Of a DNA stretch of 64,000 nt, positions 8,976-18,538 are shown piece by piece. The stretch is taken from positions 62,001 to 126,000 of the forward strand of contig NZ_JAPIVS010000009.1 in assembly GCF_026239695.1 (NCBI RefSeq). The letters are read 5' to 3'. The notes beneath the pieces were generated by a model. The model had not been told where the DNA came from. It ran no database searches and saw only the letters and a list, made by a program, of their open reading frames with translations. The translations under genes were made by a program, and so were the position numbers. Source of the stretch: Pedobacter sp. MC2016-15. GTDB lineage: Bacteria > Bacteroidota > Bacteroidia > Sphingobacteriales > Sphingobacteriaceae. How positions within the stretch are numbered: position 1 is the stretch's first letter; each line of letters opens with the position of its first letter.

Positions 8976-9473
8976 ATGGGTACATCAGTATTCTATCTGG
9001 TCGCTTTCTTAAGTATCTTCTTTTCACTGATGGTGATTTTCGCGAAGAACCCTGTGCACAGCGTACTTTATCTGATCGTAACTTTCTTTACGTTCACCGT
9101 TCATTACATCTTGCTGAATGCACAATTCCTGGCAGTGGTAAACTTCATTGTTTATATGGGCGCAATCATGGTACTCTTCCTGTTTGTTCTGATGCTGCTC
9201 AATCTCAATAAGGATAATGAGCCTTTGAAATCCGGACTGGTAAAGGTAGTTGGTATTGTTGCCGGATGTTGTCTGCTGGTTACGCTGGCAGGGTCATTAA
9301 AGGCAACCGCAGTATCTAATCCACTGGTATTACAAAACGTAAATCTGGGATTGGTTAAAAACCTGGGTAAAGAATTATTCGGCCCTTTTATGCTGCCTTT
9401 CGAATTGTCTTCAATTCTTCTGCTGACAGCGATGGTGGGTGCCGTATTGTTAACTAAAAAAGAAAAAGTATAG
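8976..9473 (+). CDS. nuoJ: NADH-quinone oxidoreductase subunit J
   Basis: Membrane subunit of complex I, 165 residues with five predicted helices. The conserved third-helix motif VVNFIVYMGAIMVLFLFVLML (pi-bulge region) is present. Its TAG stop overlaps the GTG start of nuoK by one base. Confidence 0.94.
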   Translation: MGTSVFYLVAFLSIFFSLMVIFAKNPVHSVLYLIVTFFTFTVHYILLNAQFLAVVNFIVYMGAIMVLFLFVLMLLNLNKDNEPLKSGLVKVVGIVAGCCLLVTLAGSLKATAVSNPLVLQNVNLGLVKNLGKELFGPFMLPFELSSILLLTAMVGAVLLTKKEKV

Positions 9474-9802
9474 TGGGAAACATTACTCAAGATTTACAGG
9501 GCGTACCTCTTAACCATTACATCTGGTTAAGTGCCATTATTTTTACTATTGGCGTAATAGGCGTGCTTACCCGCAGAAATGCGATCGTGATTTTTATGTC
9601 GGTAGAGTTGATGCTCAATGCGGTTAACTTATTACTTACCGCTTTTTCGGTACATAGCAATGATCCTTCAGGACAAGTATTTGTGTTTTTCATCATGGCG
9701 CTGGCAGCGGCAGAAGTTGCAGTGGGGCTAAGTATCATCGTGATGGTTTACAGAAACACACAGTCTACCAATATTAATGTATTGAATCGCCTTAAGTGGT
9801 AA
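9473..9802 (+). CDS. nuoK: NADH-quinone oxidoreductase subunit K, GTG start
   Basis: Small antiporter-related membrane subunit, 109 residues and three helices. The helix with a buried glutamate is visible (VIFMSVELMLNAVNLL). The only start giving the full first helix is GTG 9473, inside the nuoJ stop codon (TAGTG); the next in-frame Met lies inside helix two. Confidence 0.93.
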   Translation: MGNITQDLQGVPLNHYIWLSAIIFTIGVIGVLTRRNAIVIFMSVELMLNAVNLLLTAFSVHSNDPSGQVFVFFIMALAAAEVAVGLSIIVMVYRNTQSTNINVLNRLKW

Positions 9803-9823
9803 TTATTAAGAATAAATTATAAA

Positions 9824-11716
9824 ATGATAAATTTAGTTTGGCTGGTTCCGTTAATTCCTTTGTTGGGCTTTGTGATCAACGGTGTGGGAAGAAATACATT
9901 TTCTAAAAACCTGATCGGTCTGATCGGAAGTGGCGTAATATTCATCTCTTTCGTTATTAGTATCGGTATCTTTTTAGCACTGGGCAATGATGCCGTAAAA
10001 TCACATGAGATCTTCCTGTTTGACTGGATCAGTGCAGGATCATTGAAAATTCCGCTATCATTCCTGGTTGACCCACTGAGTTCAATCATGCTCCTGATCA
10101 TTACTGGTATCGGATTCCTCATTCATATTTATTCTATCGGTTACATGCATGATGACGAAGGATTCGGTAAGTTCTTTAGCTACCTGAACCTGTTTATCTT
10201 CTTCATGCTCTTACTTGTGCTCGGATCAAATTATATTGTGATGTTTATCGGCTGGGAAGGCGTAGGTCTATGTTCTTACCTGCTGATTGGATTCTGGTTT
10301 ACCAATGCCAGTTATGCATCAGCTGCAAAAAAAGCTTTCGTAATGAACCGTATCGGGGATTTGGGTTTTCTGATCGCAGTATTCCTCATTTTTACCACTT
10401 TCGGCAGTATTGAGTTTTCAAAAGTCTTTCCTCTGGCAGGAAACATGCTTCCCGGCAACTCAACGATTGCACTGATCGCCTTATTGTTATTCGTAGGTGC
10501 CTGCGGTAAATCCGCACAATTGCCACTATTTACCTGGTTACCGGATGCGATGGCCGGACCAACACCGGTTTCTGCACTGATCCATGCTGCCACAATGGTA
10601 ACGGCAGGGATTTACATGATTGCACGTTCCAATGTGCTTTTTGACCTTGCGCCTGTTGTTCAACATATCATTGCCATTGTAGGTTTAGCTACAGCAGTAC
10701 TGGGTGCCCTGATTGCAATTACACAAACAGATATTAAAAAAGTACTGGCTTATTCAACCGTGTCTCAATTGGGCTATATGTTCCTGGGATTAGGTGTAGG
10801 AGCTTATAACGGATCATTTTTCCACGTGATTACCCATGCGTTCTTCAAAGCACTCTTATTCCTGTGTGCAGGTTCGGTCATTCATGCCATGCACCACGAA
10901 CAAGACATGAGACATATGGGAGGTTTGCGTAAAAAACTTCCTGTAACGTTTATTACGATGCTGATCGGTACAATTGCCATTTCAGGACTGCCGCCGTTTT
11001 CAGGTTTCTTCTCTAAAGATGAGATCCTGGCGCATGTATATGAACACAACAAAGTGATGTGGGCCATAGGTGTATTTACCGCCTTCCTTACGGCTTTCTA
11101 TATGTTCAGAATGATCTTCCTGACTTTCTTCGGAACATACAGGGGAACACATCATGCAGAAGAAAAAATCCATGAGTCGCCGTCAAGTATGACTTTCCCA
11201 TTGATCGTTCTGGCTGTGCTTTCTGCAGTTGGTGGCGCATTGGGAATACCAGAAGCACTGGGTGGCCATCACTGGCTGTCGGGCTGGCTCGCACCTGTGA
11301 TTCCGCATCATGCCGGAGCAGAAGATTTCGCTACTGAATATATTCTGATGGCAGTATCAGTAATCGGTGTGATCATTTCTATCGTTATTGCATACTTTAA
11401 ATATGTAAAACAGAATCATGTTCCTGTTTCAGATGAAACGAAAAGGACTGCACTGGCAGGACTGTCATATCATAAATTCTATATTGATGAGATCTACGAT
11501 ATGCTGATCAGAAGACCACTTGATGCACTGTCCGGATTCTTTTACCGTGTATTTGATAAAAAGATTGTTGATGGTATTGTGAATGGCCTGGGATGGAGTG
11601 CATCTGAGGCAAGTAAAGGTGTCAGGTTACTGCAATCCGGAAATGTTGGTTTCTATATCTTCATGATGGTGGCAGGAATCATCTCATTGTTATTGTATAC
11701 TTATTTATCTCTATAA
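9824..11716 (+). CDS. nuoL: NADH-quinone oxidoreductase subunit L
   Basis: Largest antiporter-like proton-pumping subunit at the distal end of the membrane arm, 630 residues and about 16 helices. Signatures are FIGWEGVGLCSYLLIGFW (conserved Glu), the lysine-bearing segment GACGKSAQLPLFTWLPDAM and TPVSALIHAATMVTAGIYM. The C-terminal part includes the long lateral helix and a last transmembrane anchor. Co-transcribed with nuoM and nuoN. Confidence 0.97.
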   Translation: MINLVWLVPLIPLLGFVINGVGRNTFSKNLIGLIGSGVIFISFVISIGIFLALGNDAVKSHEIFLFDWISAGSLKIPLSFLVDPLSSIMLLIITGIGFLIHIYSIGYMHDDEGFGKFFSYLNLFIFFMLLLVLGSNYIVMFIGWEGVGLCSYLLIGFWFTNASYASAAKKAFVMNRIGDLGFLIAVFLIFTTFGSIEFSKVFPLAGNMLPGNSTIALIALLLFVGACGKSAQLPLFTWLPDAMAGPTPVSALIHAATMVTAGIYMIARSNVLFDLAPVVQHIIAIVGLATAVLGALIAITQTDIKKVLAYSTVSQLGYMFLGLGVGAYNGSFFHVITHAFFKALLFLCAGSVIHAMHHEQDMRHMGGLRKKLPVTFITMLIGTIAISGLPPFSGFFSKDEILAHVYEHNKVMWAIGVFTAFLTAFYMFRMIFLTFFGTYRGTHHAEEKIHESPSSMTFPLIVLAVLSAVGGALGIPEALGGHHWLSGWLAPVIPHHAGAEDFATEYILMAVSVIGVIISIVIAYFKYVKQNHVPVSDETKRTALAGLSYHKFYIDEIYDMLIRRPLDALSGFFYRVFDKKIVDGIVNGLGWSASEASKGVRLLQSGNVGFYIFMMVAGIISLLLYTYLSL

Positions 11717-11737
11717 AAGATCGTCCAAGAAAACATA

Positions 11738-13204
11738 ATGGAACAAGTTTTACTACTTCTTATATTTTTACCATTAGTTGGTGCGCTGGTTACAGCATTT
11801 ACCGGCAATGCCGCAAAACATGTGGCCATGGTCTTTGCTTTAGTTTCACTGGCCATCGCAGTAGCGGTTGCCACTCAGTTCACACCGGATGCAACTACGC
11901 AATTTGCGGTTAATCTGCCATGGATACAAAGCCTGGGCATTAATTTCCATGCGGGAATTGATGGTATCAGCCTGATCACGGTGTTACTGACCAATGTGCT
12001 AATCCCGATTATCATTTTGGCAAGCTACCAGCATGACTACAAAAACCCGGCATCATTCTTTGGACTGATTTTATTTATGCAGGCAGGACTGCTTGTCGTA
12101 TTTACTGCAATGGATGCATTCCTGTTCTACATTGGATGGGAAGCTGCATTGATACCGATCTATTTTATCTGTGCGATCTGGGGCGGAAAAGACAGGGTGC
12201 GTGTAAATATGAAATTCTTTGTGTATACCATCGCTGGTTCCCTGTTTATGTTACTTGGAATTATCTATTTATACCTGCAGAACCCAGCTCATAATTTTGA
12301 TATTCAAGCGTTTTATCAATTGAGTTTAGATCCTGCGCAACAGTGCTGGATTTTCTGGTCGTTCTTTATTGCCTTTGCGATTAAAATGCCTGTTTTTCCA
12401 TTCCATACCTGGCAGCCTGATACGTATACTGAAGCTCCGGCTGCAGGTACAATGCTGCTTTCGGGAATCATGCTGAAAATGGGTATCTACGGAGTGATCC
12501 GTTGGTTGTTGCCAATTGTGCCTGCGGGTGTTCAGGATTGGGGTACTACAGCCATCATATTATCTGTAATCGGTATTGTATATGCTTCGCTGATTGCTTT
12601 CACACAGAAGAATGCAAAAAGACTGGTAGCGTATTCTTCCATAGCTCACGTAGGTCTGATATCTGCGGGTATCTTTGCACTGAATACTCAGGGAATGCAG
12701 GGAGCGATGATCCAGATGTTTAGCCATGGGATCAATGTGGTAGGTCTGTTTTTCGTGCTGGATATTATATCTTCCAGACTTAAGACCAATACGATCGCTG
12801 AACTGGGCGGAATTGCTAAAGTAGCACCTAAACTTGCCATTGCATTTCTGATCATTGTTTTGGGTACCGTAGCATTACCGGGAACCAATGGTTTCATAGG
12901 AGAGTTTCTGCTGCTAATGGGGGTGTATCAGTATAACATCTGGGCAGTAGTTTTTGCCGGCCTTACGATCATCTTCGGCGCGGTATATATGCTGAGAATG
13001 TATCAGCAGATCATGCTTGGTAAAACAAACGAACTCACCATAGGATTTGAAGACATTAAAGGATCTGAAACATTAGTATTAGTGATCATTTGCGCACTGG
13101 TTATTGTCCTTGGAGTTTATCCAAAACCAATTCTTCATTTATCAGAAGCTTCGGTACAGCAATTATTAGAACAGGTAAATCAAAAATTAACATCGGTAAA
13201 ATAA
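11738..13204 (+). CDS. nuoM: NADH-quinone oxidoreductase subunit M
   Basis: Second antiporter-like proton-pumping subunit, 488 residues with about 14 helices. Conserved elements are FYIGWEAALIPIYFI (Glu), FAIKMPVFPFHTWQPDTY (Lys) and EAPAAGTMLLSGIMLKMG. It begins 21 bases after nuoL. Confidence 0.97.
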   Translation: MEQVLLLLIFLPLVGALVTAFTGNAAKHVAMVFALVSLAIAVAVATQFTPDATTQFAVNLPWIQSLGINFHAGIDGISLITVLLTNVLIPIIILASYQHDYKNPASFFGLILFMQAGLLVVFTAMDAFLFYIGWEAALIPIYFICAIWGGKDRVRVNMKFFVYTIAGSLFMLLGIIYLYLQNPAHNFDIQAFYQLSLDPAQQCWIFWSFFIAFAIKMPVFPFHTWQPDTYTEAPAAGTMLLSGIMLKMGIYGVIRWLLPIVPAGVQDWGTTAIILSVIGIVYASLIAFTQKNAKRLVAYSSIAHVGLISAGIFALNTQGMQGAMIQMFSHGINVVGLFFVLDIISSRLKTNTIAELGGIAKVAPKLAIAFLIIVLGTVALPGTNGFIGEFLLLMGVYQYNIWAVVFAGLTIIFGAVYMLRMYQQIMLGKTNELTIGFEDIKGSETLVLVIICALVIVLGVYPKPILHLSEASVQQLLEQVNQKLTSVK

Positions 13205-13208
13205 AGAA

Positions 13209-14582
13209 ATGAATATCATTATAACAATTGTTGTTACAGCTCTGGCGGTGCTTTATGCCGGTTTGTTTAAGGCTTCAAAAGCGTTGCTGCCGCTTACTTT
13301 ATTGGGATTGCTGGTAGCGCTTGGCTTCTGTGTTACTTCATGGGATAACAACACGATTTACTATGGAATGATGCAAATGAGTAATTTTGCAATCGCCTTT
13401 TCATCCCTTTTAATTTTAGGCACGGCATTTATTTTTTTACTGACGGAGAATTACTTCTCAAAGGACAGTGAAAATAAAGCTGAATATTATACACTGATCT
13501 TATTTGCGCTTTCTGGCGGTGTGATGATGGTATCATATACCAACTTGTCGATGTTATTTATTGGTCTGGAAATTATGTCAGTTTCTTCCTACATTCTGGC
13601 CGGTATCCGTAAAAATAATTTTGCCTCTAATGAGGCCTCATTAAAATACTTCCTGATGGGTGCTTTCTCTACAGGTTTCCTCCTGTTTGGAATTACACTG
13701 ATCTATGGAGCAACAGGCTCATTCAGCCTTGGAGCGATCAACTCATATCTGATCGGTAATTACAAGATGGTTTCACCATTATTCTATCCTGGAGTGATTC
13801 TGATGCTTATCGGTATGTGTTTCAAAGTTGGTGCTGCACCTTTTCACTTCTGGACTCCGGATGTGTATGAAGGTTCACCTTCACTGATCACCACCTTCAT
13901 GTCTACAGTGGTTAAAACGGCTGCTTTTGCGGCTTTCATCCGTATTTTTGCCGGTACATTTGCACCACTGCATGATTTCTGGATGCCACCGCTGATGGTA
14001 ATCGTTTGTCTTACCCTGTTTATTGGTAACGTTACGGCATTATTTCAGAAAAATTTCAAAAGAATGCTGGCCTATTCAAGTATCTCACATGTAGGTTATC
14101 TGTTGTTCTCACTTGTTACATTAACCTCTTCATCCAACAATAATGTATTATTGTATACTGCAGCCTATACTTTTGCCAGCATCACGGCCTTTGCGGTATT
14201 GATCCTGGTTAAGCAAAAAACCGGTGGTGATGATTTTGAAAGTTATAATGGCTTGGGTAAACGCAACCCGCTAACTGCACTGGCATTGACGGTAGCGATG
14301 TTATCCCTTGCCGGTATTCCTTTGACGGGCGGTTTTATGGGTAAATATCTGATGTTCCTGAATGTGATGAATGAATACCAGATCTATTTAGTGGCATTTG
14401 CGATTTTAAACGCTCTTGTAGGGTTCTATTACTACCTGAGAGTCGTTGTGGCCATGTACTTCAAAGATGGGGCTGAGGTTCATCTGGAGACTCCTGTTCA
14501 GTATAAGGTTGTCCTGGTTTTATCCGTTATTATCACTGTCATTCTGGGAGTTTATCCTTCAGTAATTTTAAATTTGATTTAA
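13209..14582 (+). CDS. nuoN: NADH-quinone oxidoreductase subunit N
   Basis: Third antiporter-like subunit, 457 residues. It carries IGLEIMSVSSYILAG (Glu on helix 5), MCFKVGAAPFHFWTPDVYEG (Lys) and FKRMLAYSSISHVGYLL. Last gene of the 14-gene operon, which is complete in the canonical A-to-N order. The next gene, a DedA protein, begins 44 bases later. Confidence 0.97.
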   Translation: MNIIITIVVTALAVLYAGLFKASKALLPLTLLGLLVALGFCVTSWDNNTIYYGMMQMSNFAIAFSSLLILGTAFIFLLTENYFSKDSENKAEYYTLILFALSGGVMMVSYTNLSMLFIGLEIMSVSSYILAGIRKNNFASNEASLKYFLMGAFSTGFLLFGITLIYGATGSFSLGAINSYLIGNYKMVSPLFYPGVILMLIGMCFKVGAAPFHFWTPDVYEGSPSLITTFMSTVVKTAAFAAFIRIFAGTFAPLHDFWMPPLMVIVCLTLFIGNVTALFQKNFKRMLAYSSISHVGYLLFSLVTLTSSSNNNVLLYTAAYTFASITAFAVLILVKQKTGGDDFESYNGLGKRNPLTALALTVAMLSLAGIPLTGGFMGKYLMFLNVMNEYQIYLVAFAILNALVGFYYYLRVVVAMYFKDGAEVHLETPVQYKVVLVLSVIITVILGVYPSVILNLI

Positions 14583-14626
14583 GCATTCTCAGGAAAATTA
14601 TTTGTAGTTTTACGAATACTTGAACT

Positions 14627-15286
14627 ATGCACGATTTCTGGACTTCCCTACATCAGTATATTGATCCTGAAAAATTACTCAAAGAAGGTGGTTTTTACGT
14701 AGTCATGTTCGTGATTTTTGCAGAGACGGGTTTATTTTTCGGCTTCTTTCTGCCCGGAGATTACCTGTTGTTCCTGGCAGGGATGTTCGTCGCTACCGGA
14801 AAACTGGATGTCAATATCTTTCTGCTCATCTTCGGGTTAATCGTTTCTGCAGTGGCTGGTAATTTTACAGGGTATTGGTTTGGTAAAAAAACAGGTCCTG
14901 TATTATATCACCGAAAGGACACTTTTTTTTTTAAAAAGCGTTATCTTAAGGCCGCGGAAGTATATTATAACAAACAAGGTGCTTTTGCCCTGATCATGGG
15001 CAGGTTTGTACCAATCGTCAGAACTTTTGCTCCTATCTTTGCAGGTGTAGTGAAGCTTGACTTTAAAAAGTTCGCATTATATAATATCTGCGGTGCATTA
15101 TTATGGATAACATCTTTAACTTTGCTGGGCTATTTTCTTGGCAGGAAATTTGAAAAGGAAATTAATGACTACCTCCTGTATATTATAATAGGTTTTATCA
15201 CCATAACTTCTCTACCACTGGCAATTGCCTTTTTTAGAAAAAGGGCTGAAAAACATACAAATGAAGATATTTCTAACACTGAATAA
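14627..15286 (+). CDS. DedA-family membrane protein
   Basis: Integral membrane protein of the DedA (SNARE-associated/VTT) family, 219 residues with four to five helices. The family is linked to envelope phospholipid or carrier-lipid transport. Visible features are the re-entrant segment FGFFLPGDYLLFLAG and the basic motif GRFVPIVRTFAPIFAG, whose Arg residues are functionally important in DedA proteins. It is four bases before ppa and heads the housekeeping run. The exact substrate cannot be told from sequence. Confidence 0.88.
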   Translation: MHDFWTSLHQYIDPEKLLKEGGFYVVMFVIFAETGLFFGFFLPGDYLLFLAGMFVATGKLDVNIFLLIFGLIVSAVAGNFTGYWFGKKTGPVLYHRKDTFFFKKRYLKAAEVYYNKQGAFALIMGRFVPIVRTFAPIFAGVVKLDFKKFALYNICGALLWITSLTLLGYFLGRKFEKEINDYLLYIIIGFITITSLPLAIAFFRKRAEKHTNEDISNTE

Positions 15287-15289
15287 CAA

Positions 15290-15841
15290 ATGAATATAGA
15301 CTTAAATCACCCCTGGCATAATGTTTCTCCAGGTGCTAATTTACCGGAATCGGTAAACGCTATTATCGAGATCCCTAAAGGATCAAAAGCAAAGTATGAG
15401 ATCGACAAAGATTCTAATCTGATTAAATTAGACCGTGTTCTTTTCTCCTCTGTGATGTACCCGGCCAACTACGGCTTTATTCCTCAGACTTACTGCGATG
15501 ACAATGATCCATTGGATATCCTGGTACTGTGCTCTGTAGATGTTTATCCACTTACTCTGCTCGAAGCAAAAGTGATTGGTGTAATGCACATGGTAGACAA
15601 TGGCGAGCAGGATGATAAAATCATCGCTGTGGCTAAAAATGATATGTCTGTTAACTATATCAATGACATCGCAGAATTGCCACCGCACCAGATGAAAGAA
15701 ATCGTTAGGTTCTTCCAGGACTATAAAGCATTAGAGCTTAAAAACGTAACTATCGAAAAATTGATGGGCGTTTCCTATGCTTACAAAGTAATTGAGGAAA
15801 GTATTGAACTTTATAATAGTACATTTAGAAACAACTCTTAA
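15290..15841 (+). CDS. ppa: Inorganic pyrophosphatase, family I
   Basis: Soluble Mg-dependent pyrophosphatase that hydrolyses diphosphate and drives biosynthetic reactions, 183 residues. The signature DDNDPLDILV carries the metal-binding Asp residues, and the Y-P-A-N-Y-G-F-I-P segment precedes it. Cytoplasmic. The stop overlaps the next start (TAATG). Confidence 0.95.
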   Translation: MNIDLNHPWHNVSPGANLPESVNAIIEIPKGSKAKYEIDKDSNLIKLDRVLFSSVMYPANYGFIPQTYCDDNDPLDILVLCSVDVYPLTLLEAKVIGVMHMVDNGEQDDKIIAVAKNDMSVNYINDIAELPPHQMKEIVRFFQDYKALELKNVTIEKLMGVSYAYKVIEESIELYNSTFRNNS

Positions 15842-17166
15842 TGGGCTTTCAAATATTCTTAACCTTTTTCTTGGTCGTCTTAAACGGCTTTTTCGTTGCA
15901 GCTGAGTTTGCAATCGTTAAAGTCAGAGCGTCGCAAATAGAAATTAAAGCTAAATCTGGTAATAGAGTAGCTAATATTGCTAAATATATTACACAACATC
16001 TTGATGGTTACCTGGCTGCAACGCAGCTGGGTATCACATTAGCATCACTGGGACTAGGCTGGGTTGGAGAATCAGTAATGGAGCACCTGTTACGCAACCT
16101 GTTGACTTCATTTACACAGAATGCCGAGTTTATAGAGTCCTTCTCAAAAACAGCTTCCCCAATTATCGCTTTCTCGTTTATTACAATTATGCATATTGTA
16201 TTCGGAGAGCTTGCCCCAAAATCCATTGCTATCCAGCGCCCGGTTGCTACAACCCTTTTCATCTCTCTTCCATTACAGGTTTTTTATGTGGTATTCAGAC
16301 CATTCATCTGGTTGCTGAACGGCTTTGCCAATATCATACTGAAACTGTTCGGGATTTCTACTGTTGGTGGACATGAGTCGGTACATAGTACCGAAGAATT
16401 GTATTACCTGCTTGATCAGGGAAAAGAAAGCGGTGCTTTAGATACCAATGAACATGAGCTGATCCGTAATGTGTTCGATTTTAACGAACGTGTTGTAAAG
16501 AATATCATGGTGCCGCGCACCAAAATCTCCGGGATTGAATTGTCCAGCGAAAAAGAAGAGGTCATTCAGCTGATCATCGGAGAGGGTTATTCGAGGATGC
16601 CAGTCTATGATGACATTATTGATAAGATCATCGGTATCATCCATGCCAAAGATGTTTTACCGCTCCTTGCGGGAAATAAAGAATGGGCGTTGAAAGACAT
16701 CATCAGAAAGCCTTATTTTGTTCCTGAGACAAAAAAGATCAATGACCTGCTGAGTGAACTTCAGCAGAAACGTATTCAAATTGCTATCGTTATTGACGAG
16801 TTTGGTGGTACTGCCGGAATGGTTACTCTGGAAGATATCGTCGAAGAAATCGTTGGCGAAATACAGGATGAATATGATGAGGAAAAACCTACGGTTGAGA
16901 AAATATCTGACACAGAGTTTGTGATCAACGCCTATGCTACGGTATATGATGTGAACGAACACCTGCCGCATGACCTGCCGGAAGATCTCGACTTTGATAC
17001 CGTAGGCGGGCTGGTTTCGCATGCATTTGGCAAGATTCCTGATGTAGGCGACAGTGAAGAATGTTACGGTTATCTGTTCACGATCCTCAAAAAGACTGAG
17101 CAGAATATCGAGACCATTAAGCTTGAACTGGTCATCACTAAGGATGATATGGTTGATAACCATTAA
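15841..17166 (+). CDS. CNNM/CBS-domain membrane protein (HlyC/CorC-type)
   Basis: Membrane protein of the hemolysin-C/CorC (UPF0053) family, 441 residues. An N-terminal CNNM (DUF21) domain with three to four helices spans about 1-190. A CBS-domain pair is at about 205-325 (VKNIMVPRTKISGIEL; IAIVIDEFGGTAGMVTLEDI). A C-terminal CorC_HlyC domain is at about 345-430 (VINAYATVYDVNEHLPHDL). Relatives are implicated in Mg2+/Co2+ efflux; the ancient name hemolysin is probably misleading. Translationally coupled to ppa. Confidence 0.9.
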   Translation: MGFQIFLTFFLVVLNGFFVAAEFAIVKVRASQIEIKAKSGNRVANIAKYITQHLDGYLAATQLGITLASLGLGWVGESVMEHLLRNLLTSFTQNAEFIESFSKTASPIIAFSFITIMHIVFGELAPKSIAIQRPVATTLFISLPLQVFYVVFRPFIWLLNGFANIILKLFGISTVGGHESVHSTEELYYLLDQGKESGALDTNEHELIRNVFDFNERVVKNIMVPRTKISGIELSSEKEEVIQLIIGEGYSRMPVYDDIIDKIIGIIHAKDVLPLLAGNKEWALKDIIRKPYFVPETKKINDLLSELQQKRIQIAIVIDEFGGTAGMVTLEDIVEEIVGEIQDEYDEEKPTVEKISDTEFVINAYATVYDVNEHLPHDLPEDLDFDTVGGLVSHAFGKIPDVGDSEECYGYLFTILKKTEQNIETIKLELVITKDDMVDNH

Positions 17167-17174
17167 TCACAAAC

Positions 17175-17879
17175 ATGCACGTTTTTTACACCCCTGATAT
17201 CAGTTCATCTGAGTATACCCTGAATGAAGAAGAAAGCAGGCATTGCATGAAGGTGCTGCGTCTGGTTACAGGGGACGTAGTTCATCTCATTGATGGGCGT
17301 GGAGGCTTATATGAAGCAGAAATCACCGGTGAATCTAAAAGAAATGTTTCGCTGCGTGTTTTAAAATCTACCAGAGAATACCAAAAAAGAAATCATAGTC
17401 TGCATATTGCTGTGGCACCGACCAAGAATATCGACCGGCTCGAATGGTTTCTGGAAAAGGCAACAGAGATAGGAATAGATCAGATCACACCTGTGATCTG
17501 TGAACGCTCAGAACGCAAAATTGTTAAAGAGGACAGGCTCAACAAAGTAATCACTTCAGCAGTAAAACAGTCCCTGCAAGCCTATCATCCGCTATTAAAT
17601 GAGGCGATGTCATTAAAAGACCTGATCAGCAGACATGAAGCAGATCATAAAATGATTGCGCATTGTATTGATGGGGAGCCCCGCCAGTATATCAGCGAGA
17701 TCGCTCCTGTGGGAAGCAGCTACCTGATATTGATCGGACCGGAAGGCGACTTCACACCAAACGAAATTCAGCTCGCTTTGCAAAATAACTTTAAACCATT
17801 AACTTTAGGTAATACTCGTCTCAGAACGGAAACTGCAGCATTGGCAGCTTGTTTCGAGGTGAATTATCTAAACAGATGA
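17175..17879 (+). CDS. rsmE: 16S rRNA (uracil1498-N3)-methyltransferase
   Basis: SPOUT-family methyltransferase modifying U1498 of 16S rRNA with S-adenosylmethionine, 234 residues. An N-terminal PUA-like RNA-binding domain is at about 1-70. The C-terminal knot carries LIGPEGDFTPNEI and LTLGNTRLRTETAALAA, the SAM-binding signatures. Its stop overlaps the following ATG (ATGA). Confidence 0.93.
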   Translation: MHVFYTPDISSSEYTLNEEESRHCMKVLRLVTGDVVHLIDGRGGLYEAEITGESKRNVSLRVLKSTREYQKRNHSLHIAVAPTKNIDRLEWFLEKATEIGIDQITPVICERSERKIVKEDRLNKVITSAVKQSLQAYHPLLNEAMSLKDLISRHEADHKMIAHCIDGEPRQYISEIAPVGSSYLILIGPEGDFTPNEIQLALQNNFKPLTLGNTRLRTETAALAACFEVNYLNR

Positions 17880-18535
17880 GAATTAAGTTACTGATTTTAT
17901 CTTCTTTTCTGGTTGTTTTATTCAGCAGCTATCAGGTGCCCAGCTATCAGCTGGCGAGATTGAAGTATAGTGGTGGGGGCGACTGGTATGGGGACCGAAC
18001 CGCTTTGGTTAACCTGATTGCCTTCTGTAATCAGAACCTCCATACAAATTTTGCTGAAGAAGAGGCTATTGCTGAAGTAGGCAGCCCTGAAATCTTTAAC
18101 TATCCCCTGATCTATATGACCGGCCACGGAAACGTGACCTTCAGCGCTCAGGAAGCACAGAATCTTCGCAAATACCTTACCGGGGGAGGTTTCCTTCATG
18201 TAGATGATAACTATGGCCTGGATAAGTTTATCCGCATACAGATGAAAAAGGTATTTCCTGAATTATCATTTGTAGAGCTGCCACCCGAGCATCCGGTATT
18301 TAATCAGAAATATAAATTTCCCGGGGGACTTCCTAAAGTTCATGAACACGATGGAAAAAGACCGCAGGCATTGGCACTGTTATGGAAGGGTCGGATGGTT
18401 TGCTTTTATTCCTATGAGAGCGATTTGGGAAACGGATGGGAAGACGCGGGCACATATCCCGGAGATTCACAGGATAAGCGGTTACAGGCCCTTAAAATGG
18501 GCGCCAATTTAGTGGAATATGTACTAACACAATAA
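17876..18535 (+). CDS. DUF4159 secreted protein
   Basis: Uncharacterised DUF4159 protein, 219 residues. An N-terminal signal peptide (MRIKLLILSSFLVVLFSSYQ) is followed by the domain with LARLKYSGGGDWYGDRTAL, PLIYMTGHGNVTFS, a GGGFLHVDDNYG turn and VHEHDGKRPQALAL. The fold resembles the glutamine-amidotransferase-like group, but no catalytic Cys is evident. An upstream start at 17849 would add nine residues and hide the signal peptide; the ATGA overlap with rsmE supports 17876. Function unknown; likely periplasmic. Confidence 0.82.
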   Translation: MRIKLLILSSFLVVLFSSYQVPSYQLARLKYSGGGDWYGDRTALVNLIAFCNQNLHTNFAEEEAIAEVGSPEIFNYPLIYMTGHGNVTFSAQEAQNLRKYLTGGGFLHVDDNYGLDKFIRIQMKKVFPELSFVELPPEHPVFNQKYKFPGGLPKVHEHDGKRPQALALLWKGRMVCFYSYESDLGNGWEDAGTYPGDSQDKRLQALKMGANLVEYVLTQ

Positions 18536-18538
18536 GAG

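Noticed and set aside
16657..17163. 168-codon minus-strand frame inside the CNNM/CBS gene
   Set aside because: Antisense shadow of a well-supported coding gene, with no recognisable domain.
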